The notes beneath the pieces were generated by a model. It saw nothing but the letters and a program-made list of their open reading frames with translations. It was not told the DNA's origin and did not search any database. The position numbers were made by a program, and so were the translations under genes. From Planctomycetaceae bacterium (GTDB lineage: Bacteria > Planctomycetota > Planctomycetia > Planctomycetales > Planctomycetaceae), in contig JADZEF010000390.1 in NCBI GenBank assembly GCA_020850695.1, positions 1-53,547 on the forward strand: a stretch of 53,547 nt of DNA. Reading direction: 5' to 3'. Below are positions 8,996 to 16,686 of the stretch, piece by piece. Within the stretch, counting starts at the first letter, position 1; each line of letters starts with the position of its first letter.

Positions 8996-9373
8996 GATGA
9001 CGTGACCCGGTTGGAAGGAAACCGGCCGCGCCCCGCGACCGCCCGCCCGCGGAAGTCTCGCTGACCGCCGCCGGCGCGAGGGTAGTACAGCGGATGAAGG
9101 GAGAGGTTGTCAATCCGCCCGCCAGACTGGCACGGCATTTCTGAACATGAAACGGCGAATCCGATTTCAAGAAGCATGCCGTGACCGATCGACCCCCATG
9201 ATACTGACTCACGACAGTCGATGGCGTGGCTTGCTTCGTCCGCTCGCGCCGCGGATTCACGAGACGGTTACCCCACGGCGGCAGGCGCTCCCTTCCACGC
9301 TTTCACGTGTTAGACTCAAAGTCCGGCTTCGGGACGCGGACTGGCCGGGCAACTCACTTTGCGGGCCCTCCCT
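8996..9373. other. Divergent intergenic region
   Basis: About 380 bases lie between the DUF2760 gene (minus) and the DUF1501 gene (plus). It must hold both promoters. I see no open frame with gene-like composition, no strong inverted repeat and no RNA gene. Confidence 0.6.
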
Positions 9374-10705
9374 ATGCTCGAGATCGGTTCGTTTCGCGCC
9401 GCCACGTGCGGAGGGATCGGGCGGCGCTCGTTCCTGCAACTGGCGACGGCCGTTCCGATGATTTCGGCGTTGTCGGCGCGTCCTGTGCAAGCTGCCGAGG
9501 CAGCCCGAGCCAAATCGGTCATCTTTGTCTGGTTGTGGGGCGCGCCAAGCCATCTCGATACGTTCGATCCGAAGCCCGACGCACCGCCCGAATACCGCGG
9601 CCCCTTTTCGACGATTGCCACGCATCAGCCCGGAGTCCGATATACAGAGCTGCTCCCCAGGTTGGCGCAGCGGAGCGACCGTTTCACCCTGGTGCGAAGC
9701 CACGTCTCGACGGAAGGGGGACACCCGGATGCGGGGACGCTTGGCCTCACGGGTTTTAAGGAGCGCCCCGAGCCGGTGCAGCCGAACTTTGGCTCGGTCG
9801 TGGCGAAGCATCGCGGAGTGCGCGGTTCGCTCCCGTCGTTCGTCTCGGTCGGTCGCGGCATTCCGCGCGACGTCGTCCGCAAGGTCGAGGGATACGGCGG
9901 CGGCACGCTCGGGAAGACCTACGACCCGTTCCTCATCAGTTGCTCGGACACCGGGGAAGTCGACATCCCGGCCCTCAAGTTGCTCGACGGCCTCAACCCG
10001 GCTCGCATCTCCGATCGGCGCACGCTCCTGGGGACTCTGGACGAATCGCGGCGGGCGCTCGATGCATTGCCGATCGACGGCTGGAAGCAGACGTTTTCCC
10101 GAGGTTACGGCCTGCTAACCGACGCCGCCGCCCGCAATGCGTTCGACCTGACGCGCGAGTCTCAGGAGACCCGCGACGACTACGGCTGCACCACGTTCGG
10201 CCAGAGCTGCCTGCTCGCGCGACGCCTCGTCGAAGCCGGTGTGCCGTACATCCAGGTCAACTGGAGCGAATATGTCGAGGCGATGACCCCCCAGTGCGAT
10301 TTCGGCTGGGACACGCACATCATGAACTTCGAACTGCTGCAGGACCGCCACTGCCCCATTTTCGATCGAGCATTTTCGGCACTGCTGGATGATCTCGCGC
10401 GCCGCGGACTGTCCGACTCGACTCTCGTCGTCGCCATGGGAGAGTTCGGCCGCACGCCGCGCATCAACGGCCGGGCTGCTCGCGACCACTGGCCGCAGTG
10501 CTACTTTTCGCTGTGGCACGGTGCGGGAATTGAGGGGGGGCGAGTTATCGGCCAGAGCGACAAGTACGCCGAGAACCCGGTCACCGCACCCTATTCACCA
10601 CTGATGGTTGGAACGACAATCGCCCAGCTGTGCGGGATGGACACGCAGGCCCGCGCGGAGATGAAGGTGCTCGACGGCGGTTCGCCGATCCTCGAACTGC
10701 TGTGA
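9374..10705 (+). CDS. DUF1501 protein with Tat signal
   Basis: This 443-residue protein begins with a twin-arginine signal (GIGRRSFLQLATAVPMISAL), so it is exported folded. The mature part has the DUF1501 hallmarks: SVIFVWLWGAPSHLDTFDPKPDAP, the RSHVSTEGGHPDAGTLGLTG region, QSCLLARRLVEAGVPYIQVNW, and the C-terminal MGEFGRTPRINGRAARDHWPQCY. DUF1501 is related to the alkaline phosphatase/sulfatase superfamily and is greatly expanded in Planctomycetota, usually beside a DUF1553 (PSD1) partner. That partner is missing here. The ATG at 9374 puts the RR motif near the N-terminus. The enzymatic role is unproven. Confidence 0.92.
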   Translation: MLEIGSFRAATCGGIGRRSFLQLATAVPMISALSARPVQAAEAARAKSVIFVWLWGAPSHLDTFDPKPDAPPEYRGPFSTIATHQPGVRYTELLPRLAQRSDRFTLVRSHVSTEGGHPDAGTLGLTGFKERPEPVQPNFGSVVAKHRGVRGSLPSFVSVGRGIPRDVVRKVEGYGGGTLGKTYDPFLISCSDTGEVDIPALKLLDGLNPARISDRRTLLGTLDESRRALDALPIDGWKQTFSRGYGLLTDAAARNAFDLTRESQETRDDYGCTTFGQSCLLARRLVEAGVPYIQVNWSEYVEAMTPQCDFGWDTHIMNFELLQDRHCPIFDRAFSALLDDLARRGLSDSTLVVAMGEFGRTPRINGRAARDHWPQCYFSLWHGAGIEGGRVIGQSDKYAENPVTAPYSPLMVGTTIAQLCGMDTQARAEMKVLDGGSPILELL

Positions 10706-10769
10706 AAACCGGAAGCCGTGGGTGGTAGGATAGGGAGATGATCGTGGAGCGACTTCGAGGAGCCAGCCG

Positions 10770-11534
10770 ATGATTCCGTCGAACCGGACACATCAGCAAA
10801 CGGTCCGGCGGATGTTGTTGCGACTCGCCATCGTCCTGGTGATCACGGCGCTCGCCTACGCATTTCGCGACCGCGATGCCCCGTTGCCGCCGAAGGACAC
10901 CCCGCGGGCGGACCAGGGTTCGTCTGCCCGGCCGATTCCGGACGAGACGACCGCCACCCGGCAGTCGGCCGAACTCGAAGAGAGTTCTCCGTCGAGCGGC
11001 GCTGTGGAGTCCGGCACAGAGAACCAGGTGGCGGAGGAGCCCCCGTCCGAGGCGGCTCGTCCGGATCCCTCCGTCAAAGCTCCTCCCACGTCGAAAGAGC
11101 CCTCGCCGAAAAGACCGGACAGTCACGCGAACAGGCCGGAGGCGAAGAAGTCCGACGACAAGAGGCCCCAGGCGGGCAAGTCCGATGCCGGCTTGAAAAC
11201 GTCCGAAGATGCAGAAGATGTCGCCACAGACGTCATCATCCGCAATGTGACAATCCGCGATCAGTCGAATCGCGTCGTCTATCGCGGCGACGTCAACCTC
11301 ACGCCGACCCTCGATCGCATCAAGAAGGGCGTTCGCAACGAGCACCGCAACGACGGCAGCACGTTCCAGAACCGCGAGAAGCGACTGCCGCAGCGCGACG
11401 GGGGATACTATAAAGAGTACGTCCACCCCACCAGGGGGGTCTCCGGCCCCGGACCGCAACGGATCATCCTCGGGAAGGGGGGCGAGATCTATTACACGTC
11501 CGACCATTACGGCAGCTTCAAGCGCATCAAATAA
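10770..11534 (+). CDS. Membrane-anchored barnase/RNase T1-type ribonuclease
   Basis: The 254-residue product has one N-terminal membrane segment (about residues 14-32), a long low-complexity linker rich in Ser, Pro, Lys and Glu (33-150), and a C-terminal domain (about 160-254) that reads as a microbial guanyl-preferring ribonuclease. FQNREKRLP is the conserved N-terminal strand motif. YYKEY supplies the catalytic Glu (E216), QRII the Arg (R231), and YYTSDHYGSFKRIK the catalytic His (H246), matching barnase E73, R87 and H102. Topology should place the RNase outside the cytoplasm. No barstar-like inhibitor gene is adjacent; the downstream gene encodes a membrane protein. Confidence 0.85.
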   Translation: MIPSNRTHQQTVRRMLLRLAIVLVITALAYAFRDRDAPLPPKDTPRADQGSSARPIPDETTATRQSAELEESSPSSGAVESGTENQVAEEPPSEAARPDPSVKAPPTSKEPSPKRPDSHANRPEAKKSDDKRPQAGKSDAGLKTSEDAEDVATDVIIRNVTIRDQSNRVVYRGDVNLTPTLDRIKKGVRNEHRNDGSTFQNREKRLPQRDGGYYKEYVHPTRGVSGPGPQRIILGKGGEIYYTSDHYGSFKRIK

Positions 11535-11604
11535 CTCGTCCCGACGCCTGCTCGTCTGAGAACTTCCCCAGCCCGGCCCGGTTTCGACTCCAGCGAACGA
11601 TTGC

Positions 11605-12036
11605 GTGAACGACAACACCCTGATGACGGTCGTCGGCGGAGGGCTTGCTCTTCTCGGAAGCTTGACGGTCGTCGGTCACCTCAAGGGCTGGCGGAACGCC
11701 CGCGAGGATGACGAGAACGACGAGTTCGAGCGCGCATTTCTTCGCAAGCGCGTCCGACGGCGGCTGCAGACGTCGATGCTGCTGATCGTCCTGGGGCTGA
11801 TGATCGGGCTGCATCCGTTCGTCATTCCCGATCCGAAAGAGGCTCCCCAACTCTTTGGCGTCTGGTGGCTGGCCGCCCTGCTGATTGCGGGCTGGACGAT
11901 TGTCATGGCGATGGCCGACCTGCTTTCGACGCGCGACCACCTTCAGGTCTCGCGAGCCCGCCTCCAGCTGAAGCAGCGGCAACTGAACGAGCAACTCGAA
12001 GAGTTTCATCGTCGGCAGCGCGACGCCGACGGCTGA
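11605..12036 (+). CDS. Small membrane protein, function unknown
   Basis: This 143-residue protein starts at a GTG. It has a hydrophobic segment at about 7-23, then an acidic/basic stretch (REDDENDEFERAFLRKRVRRRL), then two membrane segments at about 56-73 and 84-104, and a C-terminal amphipathic coiled-coil-like helix (112-138, LQVSRARLQLKQRQLNEQLEEF). I do not recognise a family. It starts 70 bases after the barnase-like gene on the same strand and could be co-transcribed, but it has no resemblance to barstar. Confidence 0.6.
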   Translation: MNDNTLMTVVGGGLALLGSLTVVGHLKGWRNAREDDENDEFERAFLRKRVRRRLQTSMLLIVLGLMIGLHPFVIPDPKEAPQLFGVWWLAALLIAGWTIVMAMADLLSTRDHLQVSRARLQLKQRQLNEQLEEFHRRQRDADG

Positions 12037-12118
12037 GCCGAAACGCGATTGCCTCTATAATCCACCATGCTCGCGTCTCGTCGCGTGTCCGTTTCGCCCA
12101 TCGCCCGTGAGGAACCGC

Positions 12119-12595
12119 ATGCACAGCACCCGCATCGATCTTTCCGCTGAGAAGCGGGAAGCCGCTATTCGCCTTCTCTCCGATCGCCTCGCTGACCTGA
12201 TCGACCTCCAACTCCAGACGAAGCAGGCCCACTGGAACGTGAAGGGGCCGAACTTCATTGCCATTCACGAATTGTTTGACGATATCGCCGAGGATCTCGA
12301 GGAACACGTCGACACCGTCGCCGAGCGGATCACGGCATTTGGCGGCACCGCAGAGGGGACCGTGGGAGCCGTGGCCAAGAGGACATCGCTCGCCCCGTAC
12401 CCGCTCAACATCTCGTCGAGCCGCGATCACCTCGATGCACTTTCGACCGCGGTATCAAAAGTGGGGAAGGTGGTGCGGGCGGCGATCGATCAGGCCGATG
12501 AGATCGGCGATAAAGGAACGTCGGACCTGTTCACCGGCATCTCGCGCGATCTCGACAAGAAGCTGTGGTTCCTGGAGTCGCATCTGCAGGGATGA
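12119..12595 (+). CDS. dps: Dps-family ferritin-like protein
   Basis: This 158-residue protein belongs to the Dps family, which oxidises and stores iron as a dodecamer and protects DNA during starvation or peroxide stress. The ferroxidase residues are visible in KQAHWNVKGPNF, IHELFDDIAED and EHVDTVAERI. Length is typical (150-180). The ATG at 12119 follows TGAGGA at a spacing of about 6; an upstream in-frame GTG at 12107 would remove that site from the leader. It lacks the long basic N-terminal tail that binds DNA in Escherichia coli Dps, so iron storage may be its main role. A perfect hairpin follows 9 bases after the stop. Confidence 0.92.
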   Translation: MHSTRIDLSAEKREAAIRLLSDRLADLIDLQLQTKQAHWNVKGPNFIAIHELFDDIAEDLEEHVDTVAERITAFGGTAEGTVGAVAKRTSLAPYPLNISSSRDHLDALSTAVSKVGKVVRAAIDQADEIGDKGTSDLFTGISRDLDKKLWFLESHLQG

Positions 12596-12601
12596 ACGAT
12601 G

Positions 12602-12953
12602 GTCGTCTTTCGCTGTGCGAAAGACACTTCGGCTGCGTTGGAGTTCCGGCCTGCGAACGCATCACCTGCGGGTTTTCCGGCCCGCAGAAGGGCCACGGAA
12701 ACGACGGATTGGACGGATGTAACGGACAACAGAGTCATGTCCTCCGTGCCTCTCGGTTCTCTCCGTCGTTTCCGTGGCCCCTGGGCACAACCCATGATGG
12801 TCACTGCGTCATCCGAATCCTCATGGGATTGGAAAGAACGAAGGTCGTGCGCTCACGCCGGGGCGTTCCTTGCTGCCCGCCACCCTCATCAGATGAAGAC
12901 CCGCCTGAAGCCGGTATTCCAACTTCGCGTGCGTTCGCGGAGCGAAAGACGAC
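12602..12953. mobile_element. MITE/REP-like composite element filling the dps-thiE gap
   Basis: The 379-base gap between dps and thiE has no gene. Its ends match as an inverted repeat: GTCGTCTTTCGCT at 12602-12614 and its reverse complement at 12941-12953, with weaker similarity continuing inwards to about 45 bases. The left end is also a hairpin with 9-bp arms (12605-12613 with 12617-12625). Inside are CTGCGGG/CCCGCAG (12666-12672, 12681-12687) and a perfect 19-bp inverted repeat (12690-12708 with 12762-12780). There is no coding capacity. Target-site duplications are not obvious. Confidence 0.6.
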
Positions 12954-12974
12954 CCTGCGGGCGACGAGAGACCC

Positions 12975-14522
12975 ATGGACCAGTCCTTCACTGTCGGCGC
13001 CCTGCGTGTCCTGAGTCTGGCCGAGCGGCTGGCCCGTGAAAGCGGGGCGGCGTCGGTAGAGCCGCTCCACGTCCTGTGGGGACTGGTTCTCGATGAATCC
13101 CGCGCCGCCGAAATCCTCGCGGGGCAGGGGATCACGTTCGAGATGCTGCGGGCCGAGGCGCCTCTGCCGGCCCCCCGCACCGAGATGGACGACCCCGAAG
13201 CGACAGGCGATATCGACGGAGCGACGAGTTCAATCGCCCGCTCCGAGTCGCTTCGCGATGTCCTCTACGCCGCACGGAATCTGGCCGGCGATGCGGGTCG
13301 GCAGGCGGAGATCGGGACCGAGTATCTGTTGTATGGACTGGCCGAGGTCGACACCGAACTCACGCCACTGCTCCGGAAATATCAGCTTCAGCCGCAGGCA
13401 CTGGCCCCGCAGGCCGCGGCGCTTTCTGGACAGGTGAGCGAACCGATCGACGTCGACTTTTCGATTGCGTGGAAGGACCGTACCGAGGACCAGCACACCG
13501 ACACGCTGCGAATCCTCGATGCCGCGGCGAACCGCGCGAGGGAAGGGTTGCGGGTCGTCGAAGACTATGTTCGATTCGCTCTCGACGATGCGCACCTCTC
13601 GTCGCTGGCGAAGCACTGCCGGCACGACCTGACCGCCGCTCTCGCTCCGCTGGCCTCGGCCGACCTGCTCGCCGCCCGCGACACCCCGCACGACGTCGGC
13701 ACAAACGTGCGGACGCACGCCGAGACGCAGCGTGCTTCGCCGCTGGATGTTCTGAAGGCCAATCTCAAGCGAGCCCAGGAAGCGGGACGGACACTCGAGG
13801 AGTTCGGCAAAGTCGTTTCGGCCGAACTCGGAGAAGCGATCGGTCAGCTGAGGTATCGGCTTTACACGCTTGAAAAGGCGATCCTGCTGACCGAGGCGAA
13901 CCGCCAACGCTTCGAGGGACTCAACCTGTATCTGCTGGTGACCGAGGAGCAATGTCCGCACGGTTCCGGGCCCGTCATTCGCAAGGCGCTGGCCAACGGA
14001 GTCGGAATCATCCAGGTGCGCGAAAAGTCCATGCCGGACCGCAGCCTGCTCGCTCACGCACGGCGGGTGCGGGAATGGACGAAAGAGGTTGGGGCGCTCT
14101 GCATCATCAACGACCGCCCCGACATCGCCGTGCTGGCGGACGCCGACGGAGTGCATGTGGGGCAGGAGGAACTGTCGGTGCGTGATGCGCGCCGGATCGT
14201 CGGTCCCGACCGGCTGGTCGGTGTGTCGACGCACACGATCGCCCAGGCGCGCCAGGCGGTGCTTGATGGCGCGGACTACCTTGGCGTGGGACCGGTGTTC
14301 CCGTCGGGAACGAAGAAGTTCGCCGAATTTGCAGGACTCGACTTCGTGCGCGAAGTGGCCGCAGAGATCACGCTGCCGTGGTTCGCGATCGGAGGGATCA
14401 CCCCGGAGAACATCGGTCAGGTAAAGGCTGCGGGCGCGAGCCGCGTGGCGGTGAGCGGGGCGATCGCAACGAGCGACGATCCGGGGGAGGTTGCCGCGCA
14501 GTTGGACGCCGCACTCCGGTGA
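12975..14522 (+). CDS. thiE: Clp N-domain / ThiD2 / thiamine-phosphate synthase fusion
   Basis: The 515-residue protein has three parts. Residues 1-150 look like two Clp N-terminal repeats (EPLHVLWGLVLDES... and TEYLLYGLAEVD...). Residues about 175-305 look like a ThiD2 domain (DTLRILDAAANRAREGLRVVEDYVRFALDD). Residues about 317-515 are thiamine-phosphate synthase, which joins hydroxymethylpyrimidine diphosphate and thiazole phosphate. ThiE motifs present are QVREK (347-351), INDRPDIAVLADADGVHVGQ, GVSTHT, DYLGVGPVF and FAIGGITPEN. ThiE alone is about 210 residues. ThiD2-ThiE fusions are known; the extra Clp_N part is unusual. No thiamine riboswitch could be recognised upstream, and no other thi gene is present. 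Confidence 0.9.
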   Translation: MDQSFTVGALRVLSLAERLARESGAASVEPLHVLWGLVLDESRAAEILAGQGITFEMLRAEAPLPAPRTEMDDPEATGDIDGATSSIARSESLRDVLYAARNLAGDAGRQAEIGTEYLLYGLAEVDTELTPLLRKYQLQPQALAPQAAALSGQVSEPIDVDFSIAWKDRTEDQHTDTLRILDAAANRAREGLRVVEDYVRFALDDAHLSSLAKHCRHDLTAALAPLASADLLAARDTPHDVGTNVRTHAETQRASPLDVLKANLKRAQEAGRTLEEFGKVVSAELGEAIGQLRYRLYTLEKAILLTEANRQRFEGLNLYLLVTEEQCPHGSGPVIRKALANGVGIIQVREKSMPDRSLLAHARRVREWTKEVGALCIINDRPDIAVLADADGVHVGQEELSVRDARRIVGPDRLVGVSTHTIAQARQAVLDGADYLGVGPVFPSGTKKFAEFAGLDFVREVAAEITLPWFAIGGITPENIGQVKAAGASRVAVSGAIATSDDPGEVAAQLDAALR

Positions 14523-14565
14523 CGATGGATCGTCGGGAACAGGAGCGGCTGCCTCGATGCTCTTT

Positions 14566-14746
14566 CTCAGGCAGAAAGCCTGAGACTCATCATTCCGCCA
14601 AAGCGAGTCGCCGGTCCGGGTCAGGGTTGAAATACGAGCCGAAGCCCTCCAGTGGAATCGCTCAGTCCACGAGGGGGAGTGATGCCCCCTCGGCGCGCCA
14701 TTAGGAACTTGGACGTTACCTGGGCTGGCGCTTCGCCTGGCCCAGG
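14566..14746. repeat. Three consecutive hairpins after thiE
   Basis: The 316-base gap between thiE and the SUI1-like gene (convergent) holds three stem-loops and no gene. They are CTCAGGC/GCCTGAG (14566-14572, 14578-14584), CGAGGGGG/CCCCCTCG (14670-14677, 14685-14692), and a CCTGGGC/GCCCAGG stem (14719-14725, 14740-14746). None has a clear T tract. The first may still serve as a terminator for thiE. Confidence 0.6.
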
Positions 14747-14838
14747 CGATTGAGTTTCGGGCTTTCAGTCCTCTGCAGAGTCGTGATCAACACTCAAGAA
14801 TGTCTGTGCCGAGGAGATGAAGTGAGACCATATCGCGG

Positions 14839-15177
14839 CTACTTCACGCGATAGCCGATCTTGCTCAGCGTCGACCGGACGCGTTCGGCCTGGTCGCCCT
14901 GGATCTCGATGAGGTCCTCATCAATCGTTCCTCCCGCCCCGCACGCGTTCTTGAGCTGCTTCAGCAGGTCCGGCAGGTCGTTGTCTGAAGCCGCGAGGCC
15001 GCGGACGATCGTCATCAGCCGCCCGTGTTTCCGCTTCTCGACGCTCACCCGCGCCGTCTGCTTCCCGGGCGGAACACATGGCGGTGGTTCCGGGGGGCAT
15101 TGGCATTCTTCCTCAGGCTTGCCGCAACGGTCGCAGTGAGGTGGACGATCAAAGGGCGTTCCGGCGAAGAGTCGCAT
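14839..15177 (-). CDS. SUI1/eIF1-like translation factor (YciH type)
   Basis: This 112-residue protein has a C-terminal SUI1 domain (about 30-112) with KRKHGRLMTIVRGL, DLLKQLKNACGAGGTI and IEIQGDQAERVRSTLSKIGYRVK. This matches bacterial YciH, a homologue of eukaryotic/archaeal eIF1 that influences start-codon fidelity. The N-terminal 30 residues carry a four-cysteine cluster (CDRCGKPEEECQC), which may bind zinc and is an addition to the basic YciH layout. An in-frame GTG at 15186 would add three residues; I prefer the ATG at 15177. It is transcribed convergently with thiE and divergently from the DgkA-like gene. Confidence 0.88.
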   Translation of the reverse strand: MRLFAGTPFDRPPHCDRCGKPEEECQCPPEPPPCVPPGKQTARVSVEKRKHGRLMTIVRGLAASDNDLPDLLKQLKNACGAGGTIDEDLIEIQGDQAERVRSTLSKIGYRVK

Positions 15178-15387
15178 CGCGGGCACTCAATCGGGGGCAG
15201 GAAGACTTCGAAATCATTGACGCGATGCCGGCTTCGCGGGCTTCCGCGTCCCCCGCATCTTGCCGAAGCCGACGCCCAGGCGTCAAAGGCAACGACGCGA
15301 AGCCGCCGGAAACTGCGATAGCAGCAATCTCCAGTTGAGATTATACATCCGCCGCGTTGTTCACCGGACGCTTTACGGGATCGCTCC

Positions 15388-15834
15388 ATGTCGGACCGGT
15401 TCGCTTCTCGTCCACCCGCCGTGCTCACCGAGACGGAGGGGGATCCGCCGCTTTCGTCATTCCGGAACCGTCGTGCGCCGTGGAGGCAGCGGCTGGTCGA
15501 GGCCGAGCGCGGCTTCGTCCAGGGGTTTCGCAGCGACAGCGCGTTCTTCGTCTATTTCTTCGCCGGATTGATCTGCGTCACCGCGGGGCTCGTCCTCGGC
15601 CTGGGAATGGTCGAGTGGCTGCTGCTGACGGTGGCGCTGACGCTGGTGTTCATCTCCGAACTGTTCCACCAGATGGCGAAGGTGGTGTTCGAATCGCTTC
15701 CGATGGTCAACATCTCGACCATGCGGAAGACGTTGCGGCTGGGAATGGCGGCGGTCGTGGTATCGATCGGTGGGGCGGCCATTATCGTCTGCACGCTGTT
15801 CGGGCGGCGGATTGCCGAGTTGCTGGCCGGGTAG
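15388..15834 (+). CDS. DgkA-like membrane protein with altered active site
   Basis: The 148-residue protein has a cytoplasmic N-terminus and three membrane segments (about 53-70, 74-92, 117-137). The order and the GFVQGFRSDSAF entry motif match the small diacylglycerol/undecaprenol kinase family. The catalytic helix normally reads E-x2-N-[ST]-A-[IL]-E; here it reads ELFHQMAK (91-98). The first Glu is kept, while Asn is replaced by His and the second Glu by Lys. Enzymatic activity is therefore doubtful. The gene is followed after 39 bases by a WaaP-like kinase gene on the same strand, suggesting one transcript and a shared envelope-lipid role (inference). Confidence 0.7.
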   Translation: MSDRFASRPPAVLTETEGDPPLSSFRNRRAPWRQRLVEAERGFVQGFRSDSAFFVYFFAGLICVTAGLVLGLGMVEWLLLTVALTLVFISELFHQMAKVVFESLPMVNISTMRKTLRLGMAAVVVSIGGAAIIVCTLFGRRIAELLAG

Positions 15835-15873
15835 TGGATCGCTTCTTCCATCGAGTTCCAGGGCAAGGATGCC

Positions 15874-16686
15874 ATGACGATTGTTGCTGCGGGTGTCGAG
15901 TTGTCTCCCGAGACCGGAAATGAGACTTCGCGTGGAAACCGGGTGATCTTCGGGTCGGACAGTGCGCGACGGCTCCTCGAACGCCATGGCTTGATTCAGC
16001 TCGACCGATTGTTCGAACTTGGCCAGTCGGCCCGCGCCCGGCATGTGGGGCGGTGCGTCTACAGCCGCACCGTCGAAGACAGCAACGGCCTGCCCGTGAA
16101 GCTGTACATCAAACTGCAGGAAGGCCGCCGCCGGTTGTGGCCGCGGATGACCGATCTCCGGACCGGCCAGCTCTTTCAGACGCTGGCCGAGCGCGAGTGG
16201 TCCGGCATCGAACGGCTGAAGCAACTGGGCATTCCCGTCCCCGAACGGATGGGACTGTTCAATTCGACTCCGTGGTCGCTGTGGTTTCGTGCGGCAGTCA
16301 TCGTGCGCGAGGTCCGTCCCCCTTTCTCGATCGATGAACTCGTGTCGAATGGTCGATGGGCGGCGATCGCTCGGAGCGATCAGGACCAGATTCTTGAGAA
16401 TGTCATCGCCACTCTTCGCCGCATCCATGGGGCGGGGCTCGGTTGGCGGGGTTCATCCAGCCGCCATTTCTTCCCGGAACGTCAGCCGAACGGCCAATGG
16501 ACGAGCTGGCTGATCGATTGCGAGGGTGTTCACCGCTTCGCCAGCCGAAAGACCGTCGAGCAGAACTATGCGAAACTGGTCAAAGCGTTCCGCGAATCGG
16601 GAAGTGACGCTGACACACTGGGACGGCTGGAGAAGAAAATCAGCTTGTCGATGGGAGTCATCGAAGATCGACGATCCGCCGCTTAG
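15874..16686 (+). CDS. WaaP/InaA-like lipopolysaccharide kinase family protein
   Basis: This 270-residue protein resembles the Kdo/WaaP/InaA family of LPS-core kinases, which are related to protein kinases. Present are VKLYIKLQ with the probable ATP-binding Lys (K80), AEREWSGIERLKQLGIPVPE with the helix-C-like Glu (E107), IHGAGLGWRGSSSRHFFPE as the catalytic-loop region, and LIDCEGVHRF with the metal-binding Asp (D215). In WaaP the loop contains HRD; here it reads WRG, so the usual catalytic Asp is missing. Either this subfamily uses another residue or the protein is a pseudokinase. It probably acts on the inner face of the membrane. Its upstream partner is the DgkA-like gene. Confidence 0.75.
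   Translation: MTIVAAGVELSPETGNETSRGNRVIFGSDSARRLLERHGLIQLDRLFELGQSARARHVGRCVYSRTVEDSNGLPVKLYIKLQEGRRRLWPRMTDLRTGQLFQTLAEREWSGIERLKQLGIPVPERMGLFNSTPWSLWFRAAVIVREVRPPFSIDELVSNGRWAAIARSDQDQILENVIATLRRIHGAGLGWRGSSSRHFFPERQPNGQWTSWLIDCEGVHRFASRKTVEQNYAKLVKAFRESGSDADTLGRLEKKISLSMGVIEDRRSAA

Noticed and set aside
12596..12974. Possible thiamine (TPP) riboswitch before thiE
   Set aside because: The conserved CUGAGA and ACCUGAUCUGG elements are not found; the gap is explained better by inverted repeats.
15045..15428. Minus-strand frame of 127 codons overlapping the SUI1-like gene
   Set aside because: It overlaps the SUI1 gene in another frame and is Arg/Pro-rich without motifs.
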